Origin: Rhodospirillales bacterium
GTDB lineage: Bacteria > Pseudomonadota > Alphaproteobacteria > Rhodospirillales > Defluviicoccaceae
Direction: 5' to 3'
DNA length: 64,000 nucleotides
NCBI GenBank assembly: GCA_016712595.1
Contig: JADJQT010000006.1
Span: forward strand, 1 to 64,000
Positions 33,758 through 43,583 of the stretch are shown here, one piece after another. Position 1 is the stretch's first letter. Every line of letters starts with the position of its first letter. The position numbers were made by a program, and so were the translations under genes. The notes under the pieces are model-generated. The model had not been told where the DNA came from and did not search any database. It saw only the letters and a program-made list of their open reading frames with translations.

Positions 33758-34890
33758 GCGGCCAGCCTCCCGCCGGTGATGATGGTTTCGCGTGGCGCCG
33801 AGCCGATGACTTCGAGCACGAGGTCGGCGAGACGGCCGGCGGCCCGCTCGAAACCGGCGGCGCGCGACGCAGCGGCGGCGTCGCACAGCATCTGCGGATG
33901 GGCGACCACCTCCTCGAGGCGGGCGGCGAGTCCTTCCGGCGTCAGGGCAGCTTGCGGAATCAGCCAGGCACCACCGGCCTCGGCGATAGCCTGCGCGTTC
34001 GCCGTCTGGTGATCGTCGGCGGCGAAGGGATACGGCACCAGCACGGCCGGGCAACCCACCGCGGTGATCTCGGCGATCGTCGAGGCGCCAGCGCGCGCGA
34101 TCAGCAGGTGCGCGCTGGCCAAGCGCTGCGGAACGTCATCAAAAAAGCTGGCAAGCTCGACGTGAATGCCGATGCGCCGGTAGGCGTCCTCGACCGCATC
34201 GAGCGATTCCGGTCGGCACTGCTGGCAGATGAGCAGGCGCGTGCGCAGGCGGGCGTTCAGCCGGTCGACCGCGGCCGGCAGCACATCACCGAACACCCGC
34301 GCCCCCTGGCTGCCGCCGAGAACGAGCACGCGGATCGCTCCGCCCGGCTCGGGTGGTTGGTAGGCCCGGTCGCGAAGCCGGGCAAACGATGGCCGCACGG
34401 GCATGCCGGTGCGCACGACCCGATGCGCGCTGTCCTCCGGCAGGCCGGCGACGACGTCGAAGGCGGTGGCGATGCGCTGAGCGCGCCGTGCCAGGAGACG
34501 GTTGGCGCGGCCGAGGCGGGCGTTCTGCTCGTGCAGGATCACCGGGATACCCGCGAAGCTTGCCGCCAGCACCGTCGGCACCGACGCATAGCTACCGAAG
34601 CCGACGACGGCGCTCGGCCGTAGGCGCCGCAATGCCCATGAGGCCTCAAGCAGACCCGTGCCGAGCGCGGCCATGCTGCGCGCCCTCTGCGACAAGGTCT
34701 TGCCGGCAATCCCGCCGCCGCGGATACGCCTGACCTGCATCTCGCCGTGAAACGAAACCCCGCGATGGTCGGTGAACAGAACCGGCTCGACGCCACGCTC
34801 GCAGAGTTGCGAGGCGAGCGCCTCCGCCGGGAAAACGTGGCCGCCGGTCCCGCCAGCGGCGAGAACGACACGAACGCGATCGGAAGTCAT
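33754..34890 (-). CDS. murG: Lipid II synthase MurG (GlcNAc transferase)
   Basis: MurG transfers GlcNAc from UDP-GlcNAc to lipid I on the inner face of the membrane. The 378-residue GT-B protein has [10 protein letters not shown] near residue 13, [18 protein letters not shown], and the UDP-binding R-A-G-A-S-T-I-A-E with [10 protein letters not shown]. It is complete. The ATG overlaps the ftsW TGA by four bases. Confidence 0.97.
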   Translation of the reverse strand: MTSDRVRVVLAAGGTGGHVFPAEALASQLCERGVEPVLFTDHRGVSFHGEMQVRRIRGGGIAGKTLSQRARSMAALGTGLLEASWALRRLRPSAVVGFGSYASVPTVLAASFAGIPVILHEQNARLGRANRLLARRAQRIATAFDVVAGLPEDSAHRVVRTGMPVRPSFARLRDRAYQPPEPGGAIRVLVLGGSQGARVFGDVLPAAVDRLNARLRTRLLICQQCRPESLDAVEDAYRRIGIHVELASFFDDVPQRLASAHLLIARAGASTIAEITAVGCPAVLVPYPFAADDHQTANAQAIAEAGGAWLIPQAALTPEGLAARLEEVVAHPQMLCDAAAASRAAGFERAAGRLADLVLEVIGSAPRETIITGGRLAA

Positions 34891-36014
34891 CGACGCCCTC
34901 CCGGGTCAGGCCGGTCGCGGGTCAACGCCAGCACCATACCAACGGACCAGGCGAGCGCGATCGTCGCCGAACCGCCGTAGGAGATGAACGGCAAGGTGAT
35001 GCCTTTCGGCGGCATCAAATGCATGGTCGAGGCCATGTTCATCAGCGCCTGCATGCCGAAGAGCGCCAGCAGGGCACCGACCGCCAGCAGAACAAACAGG
35101 TCGGAGTCCTTGAACGCGCGTATAAAGCCGCGCAGAACCACAAAGGCAAACAGCCCGACGAGCAGCAGGCAGAGAAACAGGCCGAATTCCTCGCCGGCGA
35201 CCGCGAAGATAAAGTCGGCGTGCGCGTCCGGCAGGACCTCCTTGACATGCCCCTCGCCCGGGCCACGGCCGAACAGCCCGCCGCTGTGGAACGCCTCGAT
35301 CGCCCGCTTGACCTGATAGCCCTCGCCGCTTGCCGGATCGAGGAACTGATCGATCCGCTGGTGCACATGCTCGAACATGAAGTAGGCGCCCACGCCGCCG
35401 GCAATGAACAGGAGCCCGATCAGGGCGATCAGCACCAGCGGACAGCCGGCGAGGAAAATCTGCAGGCACCATCCTGCGCAAAGCAGGAGGGTCGTGCCGA
35501 TGTCCGGCTGCAGGATGAGGATCGCGCAGGATGCCGCCAGCAGCAGTGTTGCCAGTGGATAGCCGAGGATTCCTTCCTTTGAGCGGCTGTTGGCGATCAA
35601 TGCGGCGCTGACCACCGCGAGCGCCGGCTTGAGAAATTCCGAGGGCTGGATCGATACACCGGCGATATAAAGCCAGCGCGTCGCCCCCTTAACCTCGGCG
35701 CCAATGAACAGCGTGGCGAGGGTGGCGAGGAACGAGACGACGAGCATGATCGCCGAGGCACGCAGCACGCCCTTCGGCGACAGCAGCGATGTCGCCACCA
35801 TGACGATCAGCGCCGACGGGACATAAAACGCCTGCCGCCGGGCGAAGTAGAACGGATCAAGGCCGATGCGCTCGGCCACCGGCGGCGAAGCCGCCATCGT
35901 CAGGACGATGCCAAGCGCGGCGATAAGCAGCACCGCCGCCAAAGTCCAGCGATCAAGCGTCCACCACCAGCGGCTGAGCAGACTCTTATCGGTGCGGGCA
36001 AAGGCGATGCTCAT
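34887..36014 (-). CDS. ftsW: Septal peptidoglycan glycosyltransferase FtsW
   Basis: FtsW is the SEDS-family polymerase that builds septal glycan with FtsI. The 375-residue protein has about ten membrane segments, the conserved K-P-A-L motif (F-L-K-P-A-L-A), the catalytic-loop Asp/Glu region (G-A-E-V-K-G-A-T-R-W), and the C-terminal signature P-F-I-S-Y-G-G-S. The ATG overlaps the murD TGA (ATGA). It pairs functionally with ftsI in the same operon. Confidence 0.97.
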   Translation of the reverse strand: MSIAFARTDKSLLSRWWWTLDRWTLAAVLLIAALGIVLTMAASPPVAERIGLDPFYFARRQAFYVPSALIVMVATSLLSPKGVLRASAIMLVVSFLATLATLFIGAEVKGATRWLYIAGVSIQPSEFLKPALAVVSAALIANSRSKEGILGYPLATLLLAASCAILILQPDIGTTLLLCAGWCLQIFLAGCPLVLIALIGLLFIAGGVGAYFMFEHVHQRIDQFLDPASGEGYQVKRAIEAFHSGGLFGRGPGEGHVKEVLPDAHADFIFAVAGEEFGLFLCLLLVGLFAFVVLRGFIRAFKDSDLFVLLAVGALLALFGMQALMNMASTMHLMPPKGITLPFISYGGSATIALAWSVGMVLALTRDRPDPGGRR

Positions 36015-37375
36015 CGTTCCAGCGCCTCCACCAGGGCGCGGAAGGCATCGCCGCGCGCTTCGAAATTGGCGAACTGATCAAACGAGGCACACGCCGGGGA
36101 CAGCAGCACCACAGAGCCCGGCTCCGCTCGACCGCTTGCCGCCGCCACCGCCCGGTCGAGCGTTCCGCAGCGCGTGACCGGTACCCGGCCGTCGAGGTCG
36201 CGGGCAAACGCCTCTTCAGCTTCGCCGATGAGGTACGCGTGACTTACCCGGTCCAGCCATGGGAGAACCGCCTCGAGACCATCCTCCTTCGGCCGGCCGC
36301 CGGCGATCCAGTGAATGTCGTCGTAGCAGACCAGCGCGCGCACCGCGGCATCGCCATTGGTCGCTTTTGAATCGTTGACGTAGGTGACACCATCAATGGT
36401 TCCGATCGCCTCCTGCCGATGCGCGAGACCGGGGAAGTCGGCGATCGCGTTCAGCGTGACCTCGCGATCGATGCCGAGCGCACAGGCCGCTACATAGGCG
36501 GCGGCCGCGTTCTGTCCGTTGTGGGCGCCGGGCAACGCGCGGGCTGTGACGAGGTCGAGCATCGGCTTCGGACCACCGTCGATCGCGTCAGACAAAATGC
36601 CGTCCTCGGCAAACGCGCCGCCGCCGACGCGGCGGATTCCAGAGACGACGAGAACCCGGCGGTCGCAGCGCTGGGTGAGTTCGCGACAGATGTCGCGGCA
36701 GTGCGCATCATCGACGCCTACGATAGCCGTGCCACCCGCCGATTCACCGGCGAAAATACGCCGCTTGGCGGTGATGTAACCCTCCAGTCCGCCATGGCGG
36801 TTGAGGTGATCGGGCGATATGTTGAGCAGCACAGCGACATTAAACACTAAACTTGGCGTTAGCTCCAATTGATATGATGACATCTCCAAAACACAAATAG
36901 TTTTTGTGTGTGTAGGACTAAAATCCAGAACAGGTGGCCCGAGGTTGCCACCCATACGGTAGTCCGCACCGGCGGCGGCGAGGATGTGACCGATCAAAGC
37001 CGTCGTCGTCGACTTGCCATTGGTGCCCGTAACCCCGACAAACGTCGCCTCGGGTGCGGCGCGAAACAAAAGCTCGATGTCGCCATAGACCTCGATTCCC
37101 AAGGCCTTCGCCCGGGCAACGATCGGATGGGGCGCGGGATGGGTGTGGGGAATACCGGGGCTGAGGACGAGTGCCACCGAATCGCCCAGAACGCCGGTCC
37201 GCAGATCGACGATCGGCACCCCTTCGGCGACGGCGGTGGCACGCGCGCCGGCATCGTCATCCCATGCCATCACGGTGCGGCCCGCGGCCACGAGTGCGCG
37301 TGCCGTCGCACGGCCGCTCCGACCAAGACCGAGGACGGCATAGGGGCGATCGTCGAGAAAGCCGAGGTCGATCAT
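36011..37375 (-). CDS. murD: UDP-N-acetylmuramoyl-L-alanine--D-glutamate ligase
   Basis: MurD adds D-glutamate to UDP-MurNAc-L-Ala. The 454-residue protein has V-L-G-L-G-R-S-G-R-A at the start, P-loop G-T-N-G-K-S-T-T-T near residue 115, the Mg-binding glutamate in L-E-M-S-S-Y-Q-L-E, and a later D-S-K-A-T-N. About 90 bases (36838-36927, residues 150-179) are only about one-third GC and use A/T-ending codons, in striking contrast to the rest of the gene, yet encode the conserved motif correctly. It lies 6 bases after mraY. Confidence 0.96.
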   Translation of the reverse strand: MIDLGFLDDRPYAVLGLGRSGRATARALVAAGRTVMAWDDDAGARATAVAEGVPIVDLRTGVLGDSVALVLSPGIPHTHPAPHPIVARAKALGIEVYGDIELLFRAAPEATFVGVTGTNGKSTTTALIGHILAAAGADYRMGGNLGPPVLDFSPTHTKTICVLEMSSYQLELTPSLVFNVAVLLNISPDHLNRHGGLEGYITAKRRIFAGESAGGTAIVGVDDAHCRDICRELTQRCDRRVLVVSGIRRVGGGAFAEDGILSDAIDGGPKPMLDLVTARALPGAHNGQNAAAAYVAACALGIDREVTLNAIADFPGLAHRQEAIGTIDGVTYVNDSKATNGDAAVRALVCYDDIHWIAGGRPKEDGLEAVLPWLDRVSHAYLIGEAEEAFARDLDGRVPVTRCGTLDRAVAAASGRAEPGSVVLLSPACASFDQFANFEARGDAFRALVEALER

Positions 37376-37381
37376 CGGCGG

Positions 37382-38470
37382 CTACCTCAGTTTCAGCGTC
37401 GACAGGCCGATCAGCGCCAGGACCGAGGCGATGATCCAAAAGCGAATGACGATGGTGGGCTCCGCCCAGCCCATCTTCTCGAAGTGATGGTGCAGCGGCG
37501 CCATGCGGAACACGCGCTTACCAGTGAGCTTGAACGAGGCGACTTGGACGATCACCGAGACGGTCTCCAGCACGAACAATCCGCCGGCGATCGCCAGCAC
37601 CAGTTCATGCTTGGTTGAAACGCTGATCGCGCCAAACGCGCCGCCGAGCGAGAGCGAGCCGGTATCTCCCATGAAGACACGCGCCGGCGGGGCGTTGAAC
37701 CACAGGAAGCCAAGCCCGGCGCCGATCAAAGCGCCGCAGAAGACGCTGAGTTCGCCGGTGCCGGGGACGTAGTGAATTTGCAGGTAGTTGGCGAACACCG
37801 CGTTGCCGACGAGATAGGCGACAAGGGCGAAAACACCGGCGACGATCATCGAAGGGACGATGGCAAGGCCATCGAGCCCATCGGTGAGATTGACCGCGTT
37901 GGACGCGCCGATGATAACGGCGATGGCAAACAGGATGTAGGCCCAGCCGAAATCGATCAGCAAGTTCTTGAAGAACGGAACGGCGAGGTGGTCCTGCAAC
38001 GGCACCGGAGTGAGCTGGGTAATCCACAACGCCGCCGATCCGGCGATAATCACCTGCAGGAACAGCTTGGCCCGGCCAGGCAACCCGCGGCTGTTGCGGT
38101 AGGCGATCTTGCGGTAGTCGTCGAGAAAGCCGATGGCGCCATAGGAGATGGTTACCATCAGCGCCACCCACACGAAGCCGTTGGCGAGGTCGGCCCACAA
38201 TAACGTCGAGACGGTCAGCGCTAGCAGGATGAGAAACCCGCCCATCGTCGGCGTACCGCGTTTGGTCAGCAGATGGCTTTCCGGACCGTCGGCGCGAATC
38301 GGCTGACCGCCGTTCTGCCGGGCGCGCAGCATGCGGATCAGTCCCGGGCCAACGAAAAAGCTGATCAGCAACGCCGTCAGCAGCGCACCTCCCGAGCGGA
38401 AGGTAATGTAACGAAAGACATTGAAAGCAATAAATTCTTCGGCGAATGGAACGAATAGATGGTAGAGCAT
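37382..38470 (-). CDS. mraY: Phospho-N-acetylmuramoyl-pentapeptide transferase MraY
   Basis: MraY transfers phospho-MurNAc-pentapeptide to undecaprenyl phosphate, making lipid I. The 362-residue protein has about ten membrane segments and the motifs K-R-G-T-P-T-M-G-G near residue 69, [16 protein letters not shown], and [12 protein letters not shown]. The C-terminal H-H-H-F-E-K-M-G is also family-typical. It is complete. The ATG is 2 bases after the murF stop. Confidence 0.98.
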   Translation of the reverse strand: MLYHLFVPFAEEFIAFNVFRYITFRSGGALLTALLISFFVGPGLIRMLRARQNGGQPIRADGPESHLLTKRGTPTMGGFLILLALTVSTLLWADLANGFVWVALMVTISYGAIGFLDDYRKIAYRNSRGLPGRAKLFLQVIIAGSAALWITQLTPVPLQDHLAVPFFKNLLIDFGWAYILFAIAVIIGASNAVNLTDGLDGLAIVPSMIVAGVFALVAYLVGNAVFANYLQIHYVPGTGELSVFCGALIGAGLGFLWFNAPPARVFMGDTGSLSLGGAFGAISVSTKHELVLAIAGGLFVLETVSVIVQVASFKLTGKRVFRMAPLHHHFEKMGWAEPTIVIRFWIIASVLALIGLSTLKLR

Positions 38471-38472
38471 GA

Positions 38473-39918
38473 TCAGTTTTGATTCCCGGCAGCAGCAGGT
38501 GCGCCGTCCTTGTTTTCGTCTTCACCGAGGGCAAAAAGCGCATCAACGACACGGCGCATCCGGCTTCCTGCCGAACCCTTGACGCTGATGACGTCGCCCG
38601 GCCGGACCGACGATGCGACGATGCCCGCGAGGGCCGACGAATCGGCCGCGTGCGCGCCCCGCACCGCCGCCGGCAATGCCGCGTGCAGATGAGCCATCAG
38701 CGGGCCGGCGGTAAAGACCTGATCGACAGCGCTATCGGCGATCGGCCGGGCGAGCGCCGCGTGCAAGGCTGGTGCCTCGTCTCCCAGCTCGAGCATGTCA
38801 CCCAAGACCGCGATTCGTCGTCCGCCGGGGCGCGGCCGGATGTAGCCGAGAACGTCGAGCGCCGCCGCCATTGACGGCGGGCTGGCGTTGTAGCTGTCGT
38901 CGATCACCTCGATGGAGCCGCCCGGAACGAGAACACTCGCTCGTAACCCGCGTCCCTTCGGCGCGCGGACATCGGCGAGAGCGGCGGCGGCGGCTGGCAC
39001 ATCGGCGCCGAGCCCCGCGGCCACCGCCAGCACGCACAGCGCGTTCGTCACCCAATGGCGGCCGACGACGTTGAGGTGAAAGGCCACCCGGGTTCCGGCG
39101 ACGTTCGCGACCACGGACGCGCCGTTGGCGTCGGACGACGTCTCGAGCAGGCGGACGTCGGCATGCGGGTGGCTGCCGAAGCTGATCAACCGCGCTACCC
39201 CAGCGGCACCGGAAAGGCGCGTCAGCCGGGCAAAGTACGGACTGTCGCGATAAAGGACGGCGGTACCGTCCGCCTGCAGCCCGTCGAAGATCTCCGCCTT
39301 GGCATCGGCGATCGCCTCCAGGGAGGCGAAGTGCGCCTTGTGCACGCCGTCGACCGTGGTGATCGCGACCACCGACGGGCGAACGAGATGGCTGAGGGGC
39401 GTCAACTCGCCCGCATGGTTCATTCCCATCTCGAAGACGGCATAAGCAGCGAACGGCGATAGCCGGGCAAGGCTGAGCGGAACACCCCAATGATTGTTGA
39501 GGCTGCCCTCGCTCGCATGTGTCGGCCCCTGCCGTCCGAGCACCAGGCGCAGGGCCTCCTTCACCCCGGTCTTGCCGACGCTGCCGGTCACGGCGGCGAT
39601 GCCGGCCCGGCTGCGCGCGCGCGCAGCACGACCAAGGGCCCAGAGCGCATCGAACGTATCGTCGACGACGAGCAGCGGCGCGCGATCGTCAATCCCTTGC
39701 AGCGGCCGCGAGACGAGCGCCGCAGCCGCGCCGCGCGCCAGCGCATCGGCAACAAAGGCGTGACCGTCAAAGTTTGGACCGTTGAGCGCGATGAACAGAT
39801 CGCCGGGCCGGAGCGTGCGCGAATCAATCGATACGCCCGACGCGACCCACGATCCGGTCGACCGGCCGTTCACCGCGCGCGTCGCATCATCGCTCGACCA
39901 CAGCGGCGGGACATCCAT
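38473..39918 (-). CDS. murF: UDP-MurNAc-tripeptide--D-alanyl-D-alanine ligase
   Basis: MurF adds D-Ala-D-Ala to finish the soluble UDP-MurNAc-pentapeptide. The 481-residue protein has [11 protein letters not shown] at the N terminus, P-loop G-S-V-G-K-T-G-V-K near residue 113, the N-N-H-W-G-V-P segment, [10 protein letters not shown], and D-D-S-Y-N-A-S-P. The ATG at 39918 is preferred because GGAGG lies 7 bases upstream; a GTG at 39921, overlapping the murE TGA, would add one residue. Confidence 0.96.
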   Translation of the reverse strand: MDVPPLWSSDDATRAVNGRSTGSWVASGVSIDSRTLRPGDLFIALNGPNFDGHAFVADALARGAAAALVSRPLQGIDDRAPLLVVDDTFDALWALGRAARARSRAGIAAVTGSVGKTGVKEALRLVLGRQGPTHASEGSLNNHWGVPLSLARLSPFAAYAVFEMGMNHAGELTPLSHLVRPSVVAITTVDGVHKAHFASLEAIADAKAEIFDGLQADGTAVLYRDSPYFARLTRLSGAAGVARLISFGSHPHADVRLLETSSDANGASVVANVAGTRVAFHLNVVGRHWVTNALCVLAVAAGLGADVPAAAAALADVRAPKGRGLRASVLVPGGSIEVIDDSYNASPPSMAAALDVLGYIRPRPGGRRIAVLGDMLELGDEAPALHAALARPIADSAVDQVFTAGPLMAHLHAALPAAVRGAHAADSSALAGIVASSVRPGDVISVKGSAGSRMRRVVDALFALGEDENKDGAPAAAGNQN

Positions 39919-41402
39919 CACGCGTCCTCCCCCCGAACGGCATCGCGGGCGACCTCGGCATCGTCGAACGGCAAGACGGTTCCGCCGACGATCTGACCAC
40001 TCTCGTGCCCCTTGCCGGCGATCAACAGGACATCACCGGCGGCCAGCATGCCCACCGCAGCGGCGATCGCCTCACCGCGCCCGCCGATCTCCTCGGCGTC
40101 GGGGCACGCGGCGCGGATGGCAGCGCGGATGGCAGCGGCGTCCTCGCTGCGTGGATTGTCATCGGTGATAACCACCCGGTCGGCGAGCTCGGCGGCGAGA
40201 CGCCCCATCTGCGGACGCTTGCCGGCATCGCGATCGCCGCCGCAGCCGAAGACGACGACCAGACGGCCGCGGACCTGTGGGCGCAGCGACGTCAGCGCCG
40301 CGGCGAGCGCGTCCGGCGTATGCGCGTAATCGACGTATATCGAAGCGCCGGACCGCGATTGCGCCACCCGCTCCATCCGTCCGCGAACCGGAGCAAGGCT
40401 GGGCAGCGCATCGATCGTAGTGTCAAGATCGCCGCCGGTGACGATCACGAGCGCGGCCGCCGCCAGTGCGTTTTCCACCTGGAAGCTTCCGGCGAGCGGC
40501 AGGTCGACCGTGCGGAAGCTGCCGCCCACCGCCAGCCGCACGCGCTGACCCTCGGCAACCGGTTCGATCGCTACGATGCGAAGATCAGCACCTTCGGTGC
40601 GACCGTAGGTCAGCACACGCAGTTGGCGTGCTTCGGCAACGTTGCGCACGCTCGCGGCATAAGGAGAATCGGCGCAGATCACCGCCGCCCCGCCGTCGGC
40701 AACGCACTCCGAGAACAAGCGCAGCTTCGCCGCGAGATAGGCATCCATCGTTTGGTGATAATCGAGGTGATCGCGCGTCAGGTTGGTGAACGCCGCCGCG
40801 GCGATGCGCGTGCCGTCGAGACGATACTGGTCGAGTCCATGGCTCGACGCCTCCATCGCCAGATGATCGACGCCGGCGTCGGCGAGAGCGGCGAGGGACT
40901 GGTGCAGGGCCACGGGATCGGGCGTGGTCAGGTTTCCGGCGCGGCGCATTCCCGGCGCGTCAAGCCCGAGGGTGCCGAGCGAGGCCGATACGTGACCCAG
41001 CTTCGCCCAGATCTGACGGGTGAACCAGGCGACCGAGGTCTTGCCGTTCGTGCCGGTGACGGCGACGATGGTTTTGGGCTGACGGGCGTAGAAGCGGGCG
41101 GCGAGCAGCGAAAATCGCCGGCGGGGGTTGTCGTCGAAGATCAGCGCCACGGGTGCCAGCGCACCACGGTCCGCCCCGGGCTGGCGGACCGTGCCGCGCG
41201 CGGCAAGGACCGCCGCCGCGCCGCGGCGCACCGCGTCGTCGATATAAGCGTTGCCGTCGGCGCGGCTGCCCGCGAGCGCGGCAAACAGGAACCCGGCCTG
41301 GACCTGTCGCGAATCCGCGGTAAGCCCGGTGATGCGTAGGCCGGAAATCTCGGCTGCGTACACGGTCTCGCCCAATCCCGACAGGAGTTCAGTTAGCTGC
41401 AA
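39918..41402 (-). CDS. murE: UDP-MurNAc-tripeptide synthetase (meso-diaminopimelate adding)
   Basis: MurE adds the third stem residue. The 494-residue protein has D-S-R-Q-V, P-loop G-T-N-G-K-T-S-V near residue 117, E-A-S-S-H-G-L-D-Q, and D-N-P-R-S-E, the motif that selects meso-diaminopimelate as expected in Gram-negative bacteria. No ATG fits the family N terminus. The best start is a TTG at 41402 giving M-Q-L-T-E-L-L, nested 14 bases inside the ftsI end. The frame stays open upstream but is antisense-free overlap with ftsI, so the start is inferred. Confidence 0.94.
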   Translation of the reverse strand: MQLTELLSGLGETVYAAEISGLRITGLTADSRQVQAGFLFAALAGSRADGNAYIDDAVRRGAAAVLAARGTVRQPGADRGALAPVALIFDDNPRRRFSLLAARFYARQPKTIVAVTGTNGKTSVAWFTRQIWAKLGHVSASLGTLGLDAPGMRRAGNLTTPDPVALHQSLAALADAGVDHLAMEASSHGLDQYRLDGTRIAAAAFTNLTRDHLDYHQTMDAYLAAKLRLFSECVADGGAAVICADSPYAASVRNVAEARQLRVLTYGRTEGADLRIVAIEPVAEGQRVRLAVGGSFRTVDLPLAGSFQVENALAAAALVIVTGGDLDTTIDALPSLAPVRGRMERVAQSRSGASIYVDYAHTPDALAAALTSLRPQVRGRLVVVFGCGGDRDAGKRPQMGRLAAELADRVVITDDNPRSEDAAAIRAAIRAACPDAEEIGGRGEAIAAAVGMLAAGDVLLIAGKGHESGQIVGGTVLPFDDAEVARDAVRGEDA

Positions 41403-43215
41403 ACCGCTTTTCCCGGCTCTTTCCCGCGTTTGGCAGAACCGCGACCTTGGGCGCGAGCGGCCGTTCCGGTTGCGTTGCCATGGCGGGCAGTGGTCGCGGT
41501 CCCACCGCAGGCAGCGCCCGCTGGCGATCACGCTCCGCCGAAGCTTTGCGCACACCGTCCGGCAACTCGTCGTCCGGTACCGGCGGAATGCCGAGCAGCG
41601 GCGCCATGTGGCGGACGAGGCGCGCCACCACCGGCGCTGCTACCCAACCGCCAGTGGCATAGTTGGCGGTGGACCGGTTCCCCTTCGGCTCGTCCAGCAT
41701 CGCGAGAATGACGTACTTCGGATCGTCGATCGGAAACGCACCGATGAACGACGAGATGAGCGCCTTGGCGATGTAATGTCCGTGGGCCAGCTTTTCCGCG
41801 GTACCCGTCTTGCCGCCGACCTTGTATCCGGGGACGTCGGCCTTGCTGCCCGTGCCGTGCAGCACGACCTGGCGCATGAGCATGCGCATCTCCTTCGATG
41901 TCTTCGGCGAGATAACCGGCGTGCCGGCGCGAGCGGAACGGTCTTCTTGATATTCGAGCTGTGCCGGGCGCAGACGTCCGCCGTTGACCAGTGCCGCAAC
42001 GCCGTTCACCAGCTGCAGCGGCGTAATCGCGATACCGTGACCGAACGCCACGGTCATCGTGTTGATCTCACGCCAAGGCGACGGGATGAGTGGCTTGCCG
42101 ACTTCAGGCAGTTCGATCGCCGCGGGCGTCAGCAGGCCGAGCCGCTGCAGGTATTGGCGCTGCAAGGTCGTGCCGACGTCGAGCGCCATCAGTGCCGCAC
42201 CGACATTCGACGAATAGATCAAGATCTCCGGCGTCGACAGCCAGCGGTTCTTCGCGTGGTAGTCGGAAATGGTAAAGCGCGAGACGTGCAACGGCCGGCT
42301 GGCATCATAGCCCCCGGTCAACGATGTCGTCCCCGTATCAAGAGCCGAGGCGACGGTGAACAGCTTCATCGTTGAGCCCATCTCGTAGACACCCTTGGTC
42401 ACCCGGTTGAAGCGGGCATCGTCTTCGGGGTCGAGCACCGGCTCGTTCGGATCGAAATCGGGCAGAGAGACCATGGCGATGACCTCCCCGGTCGTGGTGT
42501 CGAGCACCATTCCCGCCGCACCGAGGGCGTGGAATTCGACCCGCGACGCCTCAAGCTCATGGCGCAGGATGTGCTGCACGCGGATATCGAGACCAAGCCG
42601 GAGTCGCTCGCCCGCCGCCAGGGACTTATCGAAGGACTCCTCGACGCCGGCAATGCCGTGATCATCGATGTCGGTAAACCCGACGACGTGGGCGACGGCA
42701 GCGCCATGCGGATAAACCCGGCGCCGCTCGGTGACGAACCCGATCCCGGGAATGCCGAGGCTATTGACCTGCTGCTGCTGTTCGGGCGTGAGGCCGCGCC
42801 GCACCCAGACGAAGCGCGACGGGCTGTTCAGCCGGGTGCGGACGACCGCCGTATCGAGGTCCGGCAGCACGCGCGCCAACGCGGTGACCGCCGCATCCGG
42901 ATCGAGGACCTCCTTCGGATCGGCATAGACCGAGGCCGTCGGCAGGCTGGTCGCCAGCACCGCGCCATTGCGGTCGACGATATCGCCGCGAACATCCGCC
43001 TTGGCGACGGAGGCGCCGGCGGCGTGGGGGTGATCGCGCCCGCCATCGAGAACGGTCAAATCGACGAGACGCCCCGCCATCACCGTGAACGCCAAGGCAA
43101 AGATCACACCCGTCGCCAGCAGGCGGTTACGCGCGGTATCAAGTGCCCGGTGCCGTGCGCCGTCGAGATAGACCGCCGCCGCGCGCGACTTGGGCGATCC
43201 TCCCCCTCCGGCCAT
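41389..43215 (-). CDS. ftsI: Septal peptidoglycan transpeptidase FtsI (PBP3)
   Basis: FtsI cross-links septal peptidoglycan and works with FtsW. The 608-residue class B penicillin-binding protein has one membrane helix near residues 33-50 and a dimerisation (pedestal) domain with R-G-D-I-V-D-R-N-G. The active-site serine is S281 in S-T-M-K, with S-S-N at 335-337 and K-T-G-T at 469-472. The C-terminal tail is Pro/Arg-rich. It starts one base into the ftsL stop (TGATG). Confidence 0.97.
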   Translation of the reverse strand: MAGGGGSPKSRAAAVYLDGARHRALDTARNRLLATGVIFALAFTVMAGRLVDLTVLDGGRDHPHAAGASVAKADVRGDIVDRNGAVLATSLPTASVYADPKEVLDPDAAVTALARVLPDLDTAVVRTRLNSPSRFVWVRRGLTPEQQQQVNSLGIPGIGFVTERRRVYPHGAAVAHVVGFTDIDDHGIAGVEESFDKSLAAGERLRLGLDIRVQHILRHELEASRVEFHALGAAGMVLDTTTGEVIAMVSLPDFDPNEPVLDPEDDARFNRVTKGVYEMGSTMKLFTVASALDTGTTSLTGGYDASRPLHVSRFTISDYHAKNRWLSTPEILIYSSNVGAALMALDVGTTLQRQYLQRLGLLTPAAIELPEVGKPLIPSPWREINTMTVAFGHGIAITPLQLVNGVAALVNGGRLRPAQLEYQEDRSARAGTPVISPKTSKEMRMLMRQVVLHGTGSKADVPGYKVGGKTGTAEKLAHGHYIAKALISSFIGAFPIDDPKYVILAMLDEPKGNRSTANYATGGWVAAPVVARLVRHMAPLLGIPPVPDDELPDGVRKASAERDRQRALPAVGPRPLPAMATQPERPLAPKVAVLPNAGKSREKRFAAN

Positions 43216-43583
43216 CAGCGGCGCTCCGCAGAGGCGACTCGCACCCCGGCGCGCGGGCGCACGATCGTTCCATCGTTTGGCTTGCGCGGCGCGTTGTTAT
43301 CAAGCGCGGCGAACGAACTCAACTGCGTCGGCTCGATCGGAACCAGACCGAGATGCGCGCTGGCCAGCCGACGAATCCGTTCCGGATCGGCGAGGAAGCT
43401 GAATTCCGCGCGCAGCACGTGGATCGTCTGCTGCTCGTCGGCGATGCTCTCGTGCAGGCTGCCGAGTTCTTCCTCCAGCCCCTTGACCTGATGGGTCACC
43501 GTCAGCAGCACGACCGCAAGTGCCACCGCCAGCAGCAGGCACAATGCCGTCGCCTGCCTTACAAACGTCGACCAGCCGCTCAT
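43215..43583 (-). CDS. ftsL: Cell division protein FtsL
   Basis: FtsL is a small bitopic divisome protein that forms a coiled coil with FtsB and activates FtsWI. The 122-residue product has a short cytoplasmic part, a membrane helix near residues 10-30 (A-L-C-L-L-L-A-V-A-L-A-V-V-L-L), a heptad stretch (L-E-E-E-L-G-S-L-H-E-S-I) and a periplasmic end with H-L-G-L-V-P-I-E-P. The start is the ATG at 43583, overlapping the rsmH TGA. Identification rests on position and topology, since FtsL diverges rapidly. Confidence 0.9.
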   Translation of the reverse strand: MSGWSTFVRQATALCLLLAVALAVVLLTVTHQVKGLEEELGSLHESIADEQQTIHVLRAEFSFLADPERIRRLASAHLGLVPIEPTQLSSFAALDNNAPRKPNDGTIVRPRAGVRVASAERR

